Shown one piece after another: positions 1 through 9,722 of a stretch of 64,000 bases of DNA. Every line of letters begins with the position of its first letter. The stretch's first letter is position 1. The DNA is from Lepidonotus clava (taxonomy: Eukaryota > Annelida > Polychaeta > Phyllodocida > Polynoidae), in the NCBI GenBank assembly GCA_936440205.1, contig OW387135.1:36806792-36870791 (forward strand), written 5' to 3'. Made by a program: the position numbers and the translations under genes. Under the pieces are notes generated by a model. That model had not been told where the DNA came from. It was given only the letters and a program-made list of their open reading frames with translations, and made no database searches.

Positions 1-250
1 TTTTTTGTTTTACCACTTCTCTTAAAACTTTTTTAAATTTCTTTAACTTATGATAATGTGACTTCTTTATAGGTATATTTCCTTTCAAAACATTATAGAC
101 ACAATCACAAATTGCATAAATATCTTCAGCATCAGCTGAATCAAGAATTCTATTTCTCTTCTTTTTGCTATGTGCCTCACATACTAAAACAAGAAAATGT
201 CTATGCTTATGAGCATAGCTTTCTTTCTTTGTCTTTTTTAACCTACCCAT
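1..250 (-). CDS. Small conserved Polinton basic protein, cut by window edge
   Basis: A minus-strand frame starts at an ATG at 250 (MGRLKKTKKE) and runs off the left edge. The product is Lys/His-rich, with a stretch reading ADAEDIYAICDCVYNVLKGN followed by more basic residues. This resembles a short basic protein common in Polintons and adintoviruses beside the capsid and packaging genes, recognisable by an 'xxIxxxCexxxNvLkGNvpl' core and a basic tail. I recall the family from its pattern; its role is not established, and a nucleic-acid-binding core protein would fit the charge. Only about 83 residues are visible. It is the first of the minus-strand series followed by the ATPase. Confidence 0.65.
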   Translation of the reverse strand, partial: MGRLKKTKKESYAHKHRHFLVLVCEAHSKKKRNRILDSADAEDIYAICDCVYNVLKGNIPIKKSHYHKLKKFKKVLREVVKQK

Positions 251-505
251 TTTACTTTAAATAATTTAAGTTTATTATGTACATAATCTTAAAGACATTT
301 CTTTAGTGTGTAAAATTAATCGTGACTCAATGTAAACTAATAATAATAATACAAATAAATAAATATTTCAATTTTGTTTTATACCTTTGTCAAACAAACA
401 ATAAAATTGCTTTCTTTTTTTGTCTTCTTTCAAGTACATAATCTTAATGGTATTTGTTATTAAACTTCTATTCAACAAGTACATAATCTTAATGGTATTT
501 GTTAT
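251..505. repeat. AT-rich spacer with a 45-bp direct duplication
   Basis: The spacer between the small basic protein gene and the ATPase gene holds two near-identical 45-bp units at 431-475 and 476-520, the second running slightly into the ATPase frame. A related 'gtacataatctta' string occurs at 278-290. No other gene is seen. Confidence 0.7.
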
Positions 506-1225
506 TTAACTTCTATTCAAAGTAAAACAATGTTGAACATCTCCAAACATATTTGTACGAAACATAGCATTTTTAGGTGATTGTTGATGGCCATCTATAA
601 ATAAATAGCCGTGCGGTCTATCAACAGCATGTGTAAATATATTAACAAAGCAGCGTTGATTCTTAGGCATTAATTTTCTAGCAAGAGAATAAGCTATAGT
701 TTGGTCTAATGGCGAATTGAAAATACATAAATAGGTAGCATTTTTAGTTAAATTTTTTCTTTCCTTACCATCATGAAATAAATTTTGCGAAATAAAAATA
801 ACACTTACATTTTCATGATGTGTTCGCTTGGTAAAAAATTCTGAAACTAACTTATTATTTCCACATTCAGCCATTAAATCATCAAAAATTGCTAGTCCTC
901 TTTTATTAGAATCTATTAAACTATTAAAAGACTCCGGTAATCCGTTATAAAATTGAACATTTCTTAATTGTAAATATGGATCACGTGGAAAAGTTTCTCC
1001 ATAAAACCATAGAATATAATCAAATTCATTATCAACTATCCTTGAATCATTTTTTAACAAATCAATAACAAAAGTAGTTTTTCCACAATTACTTGGTCCA
1101 GCTATTATTAATGAAAATGGTGTTTTTAATCTAGCATCAAAAATAGTAAATTGACCTTCAAACGCCATTGTACACGGATTAAATTTTGTAAATATTTCCT
1201 TAATCTTACACGAATTAATATTCAA
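506..1225 (-). CDS. Polinton DNA-packaging ATPase (A32/FtsK-HerA type)
   Basis: This 239-aa protein matches the packaging ATPases of Polintons, adintoviruses and large DNA viruses, which drive genome into a capsid. A Walker A P-loop (GPSNCGKTTF) lies near residues 42-52 and a Walker B-like stretch (GLAIFDDLM) near residues 110-118. A downstream segment (VIFISQNLF) fits the sensor strand of the family. Length is typical for Polinton ATPases. The annotated start is the first ATG; a second Met just before AFEGQFTIFDARL (about residue 20) is a plausible alternative, since homologues often begin near there. The gene lies between the small basic protein and the integrase, on the same strand. Confidence 0.92.
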   Translation of the reverse strand: MNINSCKIKEIFTKFNPCTMAFEGQFTIFDARLKTPFSLIIAGPSNCGKTTFVIDLLKNDSRIVDNEFDYILWFYGETFPRDPYLQLRNVQFYNGLPESFNSLIDSNKRGLAIFDDLMAECGNNKLVSEFFTKRTHHENVSVIFISQNLFHDGKERKNLTKNATYLCIFNSPLDQTIAYSLARKLMPKNQRCFVNIFTHAVDRPHGYLFIDGHQQSPKNAMFRTNMFGDVQHCFTLNRS

Positions 1226-1338
1226 CCTTTTACTTTAGACATTTCTTCTTTATATACTCCTCTCCTCCTTGTAATCTTACACGAATTAATATTCAACCTT
1301 TTACTTTAGACATTTCTTCTTTATATACTCCTCCTTGT
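1201..1338. repeat. 71-bp direct duplication between ATPase and integrase
   Basis: Two near-identical units start at 1201 and 1272 (period 71). The first covers the region just 5' of and into the start of the ATPase gene, the second the end of the integrase gene, so both genes share this sequence at their borders. It looks like a local tandem duplication. Confidence 0.75.
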
Positions 1339-2294
1339 AATAATTCATTATTTCTATCCTGTAAAACATAAGTTACAGGTTTTGTATTTAATATAAAAGC
1401 TATTTTAAATATTTCTTTTCTCCAATTTGATAAAAATCCTCTATTAAAAGTCCTTCTATATTTACTTAATCTTACTTTATCTCCAATTTTTAAGTTTAAA
1501 TCTATTCTTTTAGAATAAAGATGATCTTTATATTGTTTTAACCATAAGTCATGCTGATTATTTTTATTAACTTCAATAGGACTTATACCTAAAGTTCGAT
1601 GTTTTGTACAATTGTAACTTGAAACAATAGGTTGTAAAGCCTTAAGATATCTTTTAGTTTTATTTGCTTTTAAAAATCTAAATAATTTATTTTTATAAGT
1701 TCTTATAAATCTTTCCACTATGGCACATTTGGGATCTTGAAAAGTAGAAAATTGATGTATTTTATTTTGCTTTAAAAAGCGACTAAAAATTCCCTTAAAC
1801 TCAGAACCTAAATCTGTTTGAACTATTCTAGGTTTCACTTTAGCTCTTTTTAATATTTTTTCAAATGCTAATTTAGTTGTGCTAGAAGTCTTTAATTTCA
1901 TTGGTTCTACATAAGCAAATCTCGAAAAACAATCTATTGCAACTAATATATAAATGTTTCCATCATTGTATTGTTTCAACTTTGGAAGAACTATTAGATC
2001 TAATTGCCATTGATCATTTTTACCTTTTACTATTATTTTTCTTCTTAAAAAATTTTTTATAATTGGTTTAAAAGAAGTATAAGTTCTTGTATTTTGTAAA
2101 AAAGTTTTAACATCATTTAAAGTTATATTTTCATTAACACGTTTTGCAGCTTTATATAACTTATTAATAGAAGAAAATGAAGAAGGATGCCTAGAATTAA
2201 AATAAATAGATATAAGTACATTTAACTTATCTCTTTGATTCATTGCCATTTTAAATACACATCTACCTTTACATTCTAATCTTATCTTAAGCAA
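1293..2294 (-). CDS. Polinton integrase (rve, retrovirus-like DDE)
   Basis: The 333-aa product is an rve-fold integrase, which in Polintons cuts and joins the element ends to chromosomal DNA. The acidic triad is visible: an Asp in WQLDLIV near residue 98, an Asp in QTDLGSEF near residue 159, and a Glu in VERFIRTYKN near residue 193. After the core, KIGDKVRLSKYRRTFNRGF begins a C-terminal chromo/SH3-like region usual for Polinton and Ty3-like integrases. N-terminal helices precede the core. A second Met (MAMNQRDKL, about residue 16) could be the true start. It neighbours the ATPase, an arrangement common in Polintons. No reverse transcriptase lies nearby, which argues against an LTR element. 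Confidence 0.93.
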   Translation of the reverse strand: MLKIRLECKGRCVFKMAMNQRDKLNVLISIYFNSRHPSSFSSINKLYKAAKRVNENITLNDVKTFLQNTRTYTSFKPIIKNFLRRKIIVKGKNDQWQLDLIVLPKLKQYNDGNIYILVAIDCFSRFAYVEPMKLKTSSTTKLAFEKILKRAKVKPRIVQTDLGSEFKGIFSRFLKQNKIHQFSTFQDPKCAIVERFIRTYKNKLFRFLKANKTKRYLKALQPIVSSYNCTKHRTLGISPIEVNKNNQHDLWLKQYKDHLYSKRIDLNLKIGDKVRLSKYRRTFNRGFLSNWRKEIFKIAFILNTKPVTYVLQDRNNELLQGGVYKEEMSKVKG

Positions 2295-2619
2295 AATTAT
2301 TTATAATATTACATTGTTTATTTTCAAGCTAAACTAATTTATACTATTCATTAAGCTTAACTAATTTATACTATTCAACTGTCATTTACCCTAAATTACA
2401 ACGTCTATCTTCTAAGCTGTGCAAAGTCGGGACTCCAAACATATGCACAAGCAATACAATAAACGCCATAAAAAAAGATAAATATTGACATGTATTATAC
2501 ATATTTACACTTTGCTTCGGTTATCCAAGAAGCAAAACACCTCCACAAAAAACGAACATGAAACATTTATTTCATGTGCATTCATTATAATATATAATAT
2601 AATAATATAATATAACTAC
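2295..2619. other. AT-rich spacer
   Basis: No gene is seen. A short direct repeat containing 'ctaatttatactattca' occurs twice near 2330-2370. The spacer separates the integrase from the zinc-ribbon gene and probably holds the integrase promoter. Confidence 0.5.
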
Positions 2620-3360
2620 TTATTGAATTATATTAAAAAAATTCTTTCCTTTTTTGTCATTTCTTATAACCATTAATGGAATTAATCCATATACCATTGC
2701 ATCCTTATTTTGTTGATTTTTAGCATTTAAATTTTTTTGCTTCACAAATGTAGTTTCTTCATTCTTCATATTAGAAGCATTTTCAATATTTTTTTTAGCT
2801 CTACCTCCTGTAACCTTCTTTTTCTTTGCTACAGTTTCTCCATTTTCATTATTCTTAGCTACAGTTTCCTCATCCTGATTTACCTCATTTTGATTTTGAA
2901 TTTCCTTTTTCTTATACTTTCTCTTAGCTTTTTTTGAAATGTCTTCAACTTTCTTAGTTATATCTTCTTCACTTTCTTCATCAACCTCATTATTTTGAAT
3001 TTCCTTCTTCTTAAACTTTCTCTTAGCCTTTTTTGAAATATCTTCATCAACTTTCTTAGTTATATCTTCTTCACTTTCATCAAACTTTGAAAACAGTTGC
3101 ACTGTTGCATCACTTTCTTGATCACTTTCTTCATTTAAAGACTTCTTTTCACTCTGTTTTATTAAATTTTTTTCCTTTTCCTTTATATATTTCTTTTGGC
3201 ACGAATTGCATCTATTTAAGTCTAATTGAAAATATCTAGGATGGTCATAAGGCTTATGACATCTTATGCACTCCTTAAAAAGACTATCTTCACAAGAAAT
3301 ACAGTACTTCTTACCCTGAACCAAAGATTCCTCACTACCACAATAAAAACACACCTCCAT
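2620..3360 (-). CDS. Zinc-ribbon protein with Lys/Glu-rich tail
   Basis: The 246-aa product starts with paired cysteine knuckles (CFYCGSEES, CISCEDS, CIRCHKPYDHP, RCNSCQKKY) in the first 60 residues or so, consistent with two small zinc-binding ribbons. The remainder is strongly charged, with a long segment duplicated in tandem (each starting SEEDITKK and ending KKKEIQN), and looks disordered and basic. Similar Cys-rich proteins with an 'RCxxCxxxY' motif occur near Polinton core genes. The role is unknown; nucleic-acid binding or a core/packaging role would fit the charge. The clear internal repeat in the protein is matched by repeats in the DNA. Confidence 0.75.
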   Translation of the reverse strand: MEVCFYCGSEESLVQGKKYCISCEDSLFKECIRCHKPYDHPRYFQLDLNRCNSCQKKYIKEKEKNLIKQSEKKSLNEESDQESDATVQLFSKFDESEEDITKKVDEDISKKAKRKFKKKEIQNNEVDEESEEDITKKVEDISKKAKRKYKKKEIQNQNEVNQDEETVAKNNENGETVAKKKKVTGGRAKKNIENASNMKNEETTFVKQKNLNAKNQQNKDAMVYGLIPLMVIRNDKKGKNFFNIIQ

Positions 3361-3510
3361 CTTAAAAATTTCTGTTTAAATATTTATAAAATGTAAACTT
3401 ACATTAATGCTCACCTTTAGGCTTGCTTAAATCCCAAAAATTTAGCTAATCACAAGCTAGTTTTGCTGCAATACTATTCTATTAAGCTTAATATATATCT
3501 ACCTAATCAT

Positions 3511-3888
3511 TTAAAAACTTATACTTTGCATATCTTCTTCGCTAGAAACTCCAATTTTTTCCAACTCTGTATTCTGTTTTTTAGCTTGTTTCTTACTTTT
3601 CTTCTTTTCCTCTATTTCACTGTCCTCATCAGTTGAAAAATCATTTAATTTTTTCTGTTTCTTCTGCTTTCTTGCCTCATGATCTAATTTCTTTAGTCTT
3701 CTAGCTATTTTCCTCTTTAACCCAAACAACTCACCTAACTCGTCCTTAGTTACTGTAAAACTTTTATTATCTTTCAACAAATCACTGAAATGAACATATA
3801 CTTCTGCTTTAAATATTGTTAAATCTAGTCTTTTCTTTCTTCCAAAAGACAAAACATAACGTGATATTGTTTCCTCCTTTGAAGCCAT
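3511..3888 (-). CDS. PC4-like single-stranded DNA-binding protein
   Basis: The 125-aa product has an N-terminal half (about residues 15-60) following the pattern of the PC4/SUB1 fold: a short strand (RKKRLDLTIFK), then AEVYVHFSDLL, then KSFTVTKDELGELF and a helix. Host PC4 reads similarly: a basic strand, 'F+gkvyVdiRe' and 'G..L...w..L'. PC4-like proteins bind single-stranded DNA and are known from several DNA viruses and Polinton-like elements. The C-terminal half is Lys/Glu-rich and probably disordered. Its place directly downstream of the polymerase gene in the same orientation supports a replication role. The assignment comes from motif shape, not from a search. Confidence 0.6.
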   Translation of the reverse strand: MASKEETISRYVLSFGRKKRLDLTIFKAEVYVHFSDLLKDNKSFTVTKDELGELFGLKRKIARRLKKLDHEARKQKKQKKLNDFSTDEDSEIEEKKKSKKQAKKQNTELEKIGVSSEEDMQSISF

Positions 3889-3976
3889 AATTAATTCTAT
3901 ATTTAATAAACAAACTAATAACTACTATAAAATTACTATTTACCTACTATAAAATCACTAATCACAGGAATATTTC

Positions 3977-6900
3977 CTATGCTTTCCTTTGAACTTTACA
4001 TATTGTTTTATCTTCCTCTTCTTTTACTCTTTTTTTAGACCTTAATTTATAATTTCCATATGCTAAAGAGTGCACTCCATCTGAACAAAGCCAACGTTTA
4101 TCTTCAAAAGGCGATAAAGCTAACTTTGTTTCTTTTAAAGTAAACACATCGTGCTTATAACTGCGTATACAGTGAAAGGTCGCAAAAGATTCAGATGCTT
4201 CTTTTAAAACTTGTTTAAATTCTGAATGTAAAAGCTTGTCTACACAACTCCTTCTAATTCCTTTAACTCTTTTTATATTCTTTCCTGAATTTAACAGAAA
4301 AGAATACATTTTAGGTCTTAAACCAACAAATTCCTTAATTTCTACTCCAGCTGTTTCATCTTTAAATTTACCTAACACTTTTCTATTTTCTAAAGAATAT
4401 AATAAATTATTTGTTTCTAAATTTGAAAAATCAAAATAATCCCTAATATCATAAAGTAATCTATAAAAATGTTTATGATCTATATAATATATTAGTGAAT
4501 CAGTATCAGTATAAAGAAGCTGAACAGATTTTAAACCAAATGTTTTTAAAATGACATTATAATGAAAATTGAACATATGCATTTTCGATAAATCTAATAT
4601 TGTAAAACCAATATAAATAGGTTTATTCAATTCTACTATATTTTTCTTATACTGTATCCCAACAAAATTTGAATTAAAAATATGTAAAGAATGAAAAAGA
4701 GGCTTTTTAATCATAGAGGCACATGACTTTTGATTTGTTGTTAATACCATTTTAATTCTTCTTTTTACATTTTCCATACATTTGCCAAACGTAGAGTTAT
4801 TCATAAGTTTAAAAAATTCCCTATCAAAATCTGAAGTAGCCTCTTTCCGCTTTTGGTTATTAAAATCAATATATGGTTTCATCCAACATGACTGAGAAAA
4901 GGATACTATCCTAAAAATTTTAGAAATTTTTAAACCTAAACTTAAATACAATTTTAAATTCCTATAATGTATAATGTACTTTTCCTTTTGACATAAAGTT
5001 GAAATTAATTTCATACAGCTTTTAGTATAGCGTTTACCTAAACCTTCCAAAATATTTTTAGCATATGGTGACAATTGAAAAAAATTCACTGCAAGCTTTT
5101 CAGGAGCCAAAGGAAGCATATTATGAAAATCATGTAAATAATCAGGATACTCTAAAGTTACCTCTAAAATATATCCTATAGGAGCATCATCAAGAACTTT
5201 AGTTACATCAAAACTATCATATTTACTCGGATCAACCCAAGCAAAATTTTTGTAAGGTAAAGGTTGTACCATAGCAAATCCATATAAATTATTACAATCA
5301 TAATAAACTATATGCTCAGTTTCTTTTCTCACTTTTGCAAATCTTTGAACTACATTTGTCATACCTCCTCGAATACCATCTTCAAAAAAATTAAACATGT
5401 CAATATCATTAATTAAATCAAACTTAACCTTTGTAAACTTCATCATAGCATCATAACTCAAAGATGGAGCTGTTAAATATTTAGCTGGATCTAATCCATA
5501 AAAATCTAATGACTTTTCCCTAAATGATTCAAAAACATCAGCTAATAGTAATACATCTATTTTTAAATATTGTCTTAAATAATCTTTTATATTCTTACAC
5601 TTTAAAATTTTAAACATTTTAATTGCATGATCATAATCTAAAGAAGAAATACTTTGATTAGTTAAACTATTAAAAAATGCCTCACGACAAGGTAATTCCT
5701 TCTCATCCAGCCTTTCCCACGAATCTATATAGTCATAGCACATAACTCCCTTTCTTATAACATATGGTAACATCTTTTCCTTAAAATGCTTTTTAGTTTC
5801 TTTTAAATCTAATGTATCTTTTTTAACTAATAATTCAGCAAGATTAGATAATGAATTTGGAAGAAACTGAAAAGAATCAATAAAAACAAAATTATCTAAA
5901 AACATAGCTAAAAACTTTTCTGATGAACGCGGAATAACTTGAACATTAAGTTGTTTTAAATACTTGTACATATTTTTAACAATAAAATGTAAATCATAGT
6001 TCATAGCATTATGCATAACAATAGGAATTTTAAAATTTGTAAATTTCAATGCACTACATACTAAATTACATCTATTACAAGCATAATTAACATCTCTACC
6101 TTTTCCTTCCCTACCTAAATGCTCATGATCTACAACTCTTTTAATTCCTAAATTAGCAAAAGAAACTCCGCAAAGATAACAAGCTTTTTGCTTAGCGAGA
6201 TGTAAAATATCCTGTGAATTTAAAGTTAAAGGTTTTCTATCATTTTCAAAAATACAAGATATCTCTGCACGCACTTGATAAATATATCCAAAAAAGTTTT
6301 TAAGAACATTAGGACCAATATAAAGAAAAGGTGGTTTAGAATACTTACTATACTTTGATAAAAATAAAATACCTACTGCATTTAATTCATGTCTTGTTTT
6401 CATAATAGACTTACCTTTTAACTTATTTACATTTTTATTTAATGTTTCAAAATCAGCATAAATAATAAAATGATTTTTTATTTGTCGTGAAAGATTTCGA
6501 AACATTTCTTTTTCACCTATTAAAGGAAGCTTATAAGTTTGTCCAGTATAAACTTTATTTGTACAATTTGCTTTACTATGAAGTTGTAAACCAACTTTAT
6601 CTCTAAATGAAATTAAACATTTATTACAAAAATACCTTGTTTTTTTCCAATAAAATGGTGTTATGAATGAATTAATATTTCGAATTAACATATAATGATT
6701 TTTGTACAAAAGTAAATTAATATGTTTGCGATGTTTATCATCAAAGCTTGTTGAAATATACATTGGATACGGTAAATATTTATTATTATTTACAAATCCC
6801 ATTTCATTTTGACTAAATAACCCAAAAACATTTATCGTTAAATTATTATTTTTCTCAAAATTTGGAATCTCACTTATTTTAGTTGGAAAAGAAAGACCCT

Positions 6901-7477
6901 TTAAATTTAAAGAACTTACTAAACCTAAATAAGATGTAAATCTATTAGGATTTACACACTTTTTAAAAGCAGCTAACACAGAATACAAAAAGCACTTGTC
7001 ATCAGAACATCGTATATTAAGAATAGAATGTTTATTAGGAATTGGTAATGAAACAGATGCACACCCTCCAAAAGGATTACATTTATAAACTGATAAACGT
7101 AAAACATTAATTTGTTTTAAAAACCAACCTGAACCCATCTGAATAAACCCATCAAAAAATGCTAAAAGTATTCTTATAGCTTGTATCATTTTTTCTTTTA
7201 CAGATAAAAATGTTAAAACTTGAGTCATATTGCTTTGAAACCAAGGTTTAATTTCATAATACCTTGATGTATCCAATTTATATTTACCTAATACAACATT
7301 AAGACTAATTTGAAATTTTATGCCACCATGCCTCAATAAACCTTTCTTAATTTTTTCTAGTAAAACTTTAAACTTGCGTTGAAAAAATAATTCTATATCT
7401 ATAGCACGCTGAAAAGGAACTATATCATAACTTCTTAACAGTTTACCAAAAGCTTTTCTTTTCTTTATTTCATTCAT
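3977..7477 (-). CDS. Protein-primed DNA polymerase B (Polinton PolB)
   Basis: This 1166-aa protein is the replicative polymerase. Visible landmarks are an exonuclease motif YADFETL near residue 338, a second exonuclease region with IVMHNAMNYDLHFIV, the TPR-region and polymerase motif YYDCNNLYGFAM near residue 726, KLMNNSTFGK near residue 888, and the catalytic YTDTDS near residue 990. The stretch RGGMTNVVQRFA before motif A is characteristic of Polinton and adintovirus polymerases. A Cys-rich segment in the N-terminal third (CNKC, CYLCGVSF, CNRCNLVC) looks like a zinc/HNH-like insertion seen in the family. The length is usual. The stop lies 9 bp past the capsid-family gene's end, so the two genes are tightly packed. 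Confidence 0.96.
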   Translation of the reverse strand: MNEIKKRKAFGKLLRSYDIVPFQRAIDIELFFQRKFKVLLEKIKKGLLRHGGIKFQISLNVVLGKYKLDTSRYYEIKPWFQSNMTQVLTFLSVKEKMIQAIRILLAFFDGFIQMGSGWFLKQINVLRLSVYKCNPFGGCASVSLPIPNKHSILNIRCSDDKCFLYSVLAAFKKCVNPNRFTSYLGLVSSLNLKGLSFPTKISEIPNFEKNNNLTINVFGLFSQNEMGFVNNNKYLPYPMYISTSFDDKHRKHINLLLYKNHYMLIRNINSFITPFYWKKTRYFCNKCLISFRDKVGLQLHSKANCTNKVYTGQTYKLPLIGEKEMFRNLSRQIKNHFIIYADFETLNKNVNKLKGKSIMKTRHELNAVGILFLSKYSKYSKPPFLYIGPNVLKNFFGYIYQVRAEISCIFENDRKPLTLNSQDILHLAKQKACYLCGVSFANLGIKRVVDHEHLGREGKGRDVNYACNRCNLVCSALKFTNFKIPIVMHNAMNYDLHFIVKNMYKYLKQLNVQVIPRSSEKFLAMFLDNFVFIDSFQFLPNSLSNLAELLVKKDTLDLKETKKHFKEKMLPYVIRKGVMCYDYIDSWERLDEKELPCREAFFNSLTNQSISSLDYDHAIKMFKILKCKNIKDYLRQYLKIDVLLLADVFESFREKSLDFYGLDPAKYLTAPSLSYDAMMKFTKVKFDLINDIDMFNFFEDGIRGGMTNVVQRFAKVRKETEHIVYYDCNNLYGFAMVQPLPYKNFAWVDPSKYDSFDVTKVLDDAPIGYILEVTLEYPDYLHDFHNMLPLAPEKLAVNFFQLSPYAKNILEGLGKRYTKSCMKLISTLCQKEKYIIHYRNLKLYLSLGLKISKIFRIVSFSQSCWMKPYIDFNNQKRKEATSDFDREFFKLMNNSTFGKCMENVKRRIKMVLTTNQKSCASMIKKPLFHSLHIFNSNFVGIQYKKNIVELNKPIYIGFTILDLSKMHMFNFHYNVILKTFGLKSVQLLYTDTDSLIYYIDHKHFYRLLYDIRDYFDFSNLETNNLLYSLENRKVLGKFKDETAGVEIKEFVGLRPKMYSFLLNSGKNIKRVKGIRRSCVDKLLHSEFKQVLKEASESFATFHCIRSYKHDVFTLKETKLALSPFEDKRWLCSDGVHSLAYGNYKLRSKKRVKEEEDKTICKVQRKA

Positions 7478-7486
7478 TTTATTTTT

Positions 7487-8572
7487 TTATCTATTTAATC
7501 TTCTAAAACGCAAAATTAACTCAGCAATTCCATATTCAAATTTAACAAGCTGTCCATCATCAGTTTTAATTTGTATTTCTATATCCTGCAACCTATCATA
7601 AGCTAATTTCTTATACAATGGATGGGAATAAGTGTGCTTAATATGTTCACCAAATACTCCACTAGCCCTAACAGTTCTAAGTAATTTTGTTTGAATGTTA
7701 CCTACATACTCATAATCAACAATATTAGAATAAATGTATATATTTGAAGTGTCTGTTGGAAAAACTGGAACTCCATTTCCTACATAATCTTTTCCATATT
7801 GTGGTTGAAAAAGCTCATTATATGGTCCCTTCCTATTAAGAGATATTACATCATTAAAACCTTTTATTAAAATTTCTTCATCCCTTATTGGATTTCCTTC
7901 AGAATCTAATTCATTTTCAGTAGAAGGTGGCTTTTTCAATAAAGGTGGTCCTCTAAACTCAATAAAATTTGTAAATGTTTTCTCACCATTAACAGTAACT
8001 CTTGAAGTATACTTTTTAATTCCTTCACAATTATTTAAGCGTAAAACCGTAGCAATATATTCAGACAAAATAACTACATCTCCTGTACCTACATATAAAG
8101 TACAAATTAAATTTTGATTATCAATATAAAGTTTAGTATATCTTTTATAATTTTTATAAGTAGGTTGAGCTTCATTTACTTCCATTTTTAATTTAGCAAA
8201 TTTTTCATTCATTTCACTTATCATATCCTTAATTTCATAATTTCCAAACTTTAAAGCAAATACCTTATTTACTTTTTTTATAGAATTAGGAACAACTTCA
8301 TCTAATGAATTAATTTGTTCTACTGTTTGGTCTTTTAAATCAAAAATATCTCGCACAATTACATAAGTTCTAGATTGCTCTGGATGCTCTGGTACATTAT
8401 ACCACGATTTCAAAAAATCAATCTCCAATAAGGCTACTTCCCAGTAACCTTTACATTCACGTGTAGCTGGTATTTCAGTATAAAAATGACTTGTCTTATT
8501 TTCTCTTACTGAATGTGGTACATTTGAAACTACTGTATAATTGAATGATTCTAGTTCTTCGTTCTGCAACAT
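7487..8572 (-). CDS. Polinton capsid-family protein, probable minor capsid (penton) type
   Basis: The 361-aa product has the hallmark of a conserved Polinton structural family: near residues 40-62, GYWEVALLEIDFLKSWYNV, which in relatives reads 'GxWEVGLxEIxYPxSWxNv'; and at the C-terminus, a segment with LLRTVRASGVFGEHI, a 'Y/N-P-xY' turn and DIEIQIKTDDGQLVKFEYG ending in LILRFRRLNR. Relatives are commonly annotated as uncharacterised and are thought to be the single jelly-roll minor capsid protein; I infer that here. The larger double jelly-roll major capsid protein is not in view. The gene ends 9 bp before the polymerase start, suggesting co-ordinate expression. Confidence 0.72.
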   Translation of the reverse strand: MLQNEELESFNYTVVSNVPHSVRENKTSHFYTEIPATRECKGYWEVALLEIDFLKSWYNVPEHPEQSRTYVIVRDIFDLKDQTVEQINSLDEVVPNSIKKVNKVFALKFGNYEIKDMISEMNEKFAKLKMEVNEAQPTYKNYKRYTKLYIDNQNLICTLYVGTGDVVILSEYIATVLRLNNCEGIKKYTSRVTVNGEKTFTNFIEFRGPPLLKKPPSTENELDSEGNPIRDEEILIKGFNDVISLNRKGPYNELFQPQYGKDYVGNGVPVFPTDTSNIYIYSNIVDYEYVGNIQTKLLRTVRASGVFGEHIKHTYSHPLYKKLAYDRLQDIEIQIKTDDGQLVKFEYGIAELILRFRRLNR

Positions 8573-8649
8573 TTTAAATATTTATTAAAACAAATCTATA
8601 AAATCTAATATCAATCCTAATCACATCACAATTTAATCACTTTGCCTCA

Positions 8650-9510
8650 TCAGTCTTCCTTTTGAACTTTCACATTTCGCATTAATTTTGAAGAAGAATA
8701 TGTTCTTATGTGTTTAGGATAATCTCTCATATGCATAAGAAAATCTTCTAAACACCTTTTCCTCGAAGCTGTTTCTATTTGGGGTAATGCATTTCGCCAA
8801 GGAGTTCTACAGCAGGGACAATAAACCTGCAAATCAAAACTAGAAGAAATAAAATGTTCATAACATCTTGAAATATGAATAGGTCTTTTACAACACTTTA
8901 AAAAAACTGTATTATCTGAACCTTTATAATTAAAAATAATTCGTGAATGGCATTGAGCACAAGGTAATGTAAAAAAAGAAAAAAGTAACCTACGACACCG
9001 CCTAGTATCTCTTAACTTTTTAGCTAACAACCTCATTGAACAATTAGGACTACTATTATTATTAATTTCCCATAAATGTCCTAAATCAATCACATCATCT
9101 ACTGACATATACAAATACGATGCTACTGAATCCAAAACTACCTTTGTGAAACAATCTTTTAAACCATAAAAATAAATTGACTTTCTTAAAACTTCAATTA
9201 TTTTTTTATCATTTTCCCACATGGATAAATAAATAAAATCTAAAACAATATCACATTGAAAATACGATGAAAAAAATAAAAGACTCGCGCAAGAAAAATA
9301 TTTCAACTTTAAAAAACATGCATCATCTGTAAGTTCTTCACTTAATATTTCTATTAATTGTAAACACTCATCTTCAGATAAAAATTCTTGGCTAGGAATT
9401 TCAATTAACAAAGGTAAATTTAACTTACCAAAATAAAATGACACTAAAGCACAAAAATACAAGCTCCTTTTCATCAAGCGAGCAAAACTTTTTGAACAAG
9501 CAGTATCCAT
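8650..9510 (-). CDS. RING-like zinc-binding protein
   Basis: The first 170 residues or so of this 286-aa product are helical and Leu-rich, loosely like a BTB/BACK-type or other all-helical domain that I cannot name (LEVLRKSIYFYGLKD-type helices). Around residues 185-240 lies a run of metal ligands: CAQC, then a CC pair, then H...C..H, then CPCCRTPW. The spacing is that of a RING-type finger ending in the usual 'CPxCR' loop. RING proteins often act as ubiquitin ligases, and viral ones often target host defence proteins; the activity here is inference. It sits at the downstream end of a compact same-strand block. Confidence 0.55.
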   Translation of the reverse strand: MDTACSKSFARLMKRSLYFCALVSFYFGKLNLPLLIEIPSQEFLSEDECLQLIEILSEELTDDACFLKLKYFSCASLLFFSSYFQCDIVLDFIYLSMWENDKKIIEVLRKSIYFYGLKDCFTKVVLDSVASYLYMSVDDVIDLGHLWEINNNSSPNCSMRLLAKKLRDTRRCRRLLFSFFTLPCAQCHSRIIFNYKGSDNTVFLKCCKRPIHISRCYEHFISSSFDLQVYCPCCRTPWRNALPQIETASRKRCLEDFLMHMRDYPKHIRTYSSSKLMRNVKVQKED

Positions 9511-9563
9511 TTCAAATACTTACTTTTATCAACTTGAAATTCCTAAATAAATATATAATAAAT

Positions 9564-9722
9564 TTAATCAGGATGATACTTTTTTAATATTACTAAAGAA
9601 GATCTCAAAGGAACTGGTGTAAATATATGATTCTTAGGATCATAATTAGAATGCTTAACCAAAATATGTAAACGCAATAAACTTAAAGATATAAACTCTT
9701 TCTTACAATATGAACATTCTAA
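9564..9722 (-). other. Short open segment with a C2H2 zinc-finger pattern
   Basis: Reading the minus strand, a short frame encodes CSYCKKEF, then about 8 residues to H, then four to a second H, a C-x2-C-x12-H-x4-H zinc finger, followed by about 30 residues ending in YHPD. How it is expressed is not visible. It lies between the RING-like gene and the 387-aa gene. Confidence 0.5.

Noticed and set aside
1293-2294. Integrase considered as part of an LTR retrotransposon
   Set aside because: No reverse transcriptase, RNase H or LTR is nearby, and the neighbours are Polinton PolB, ATPase and capsid-family genes.
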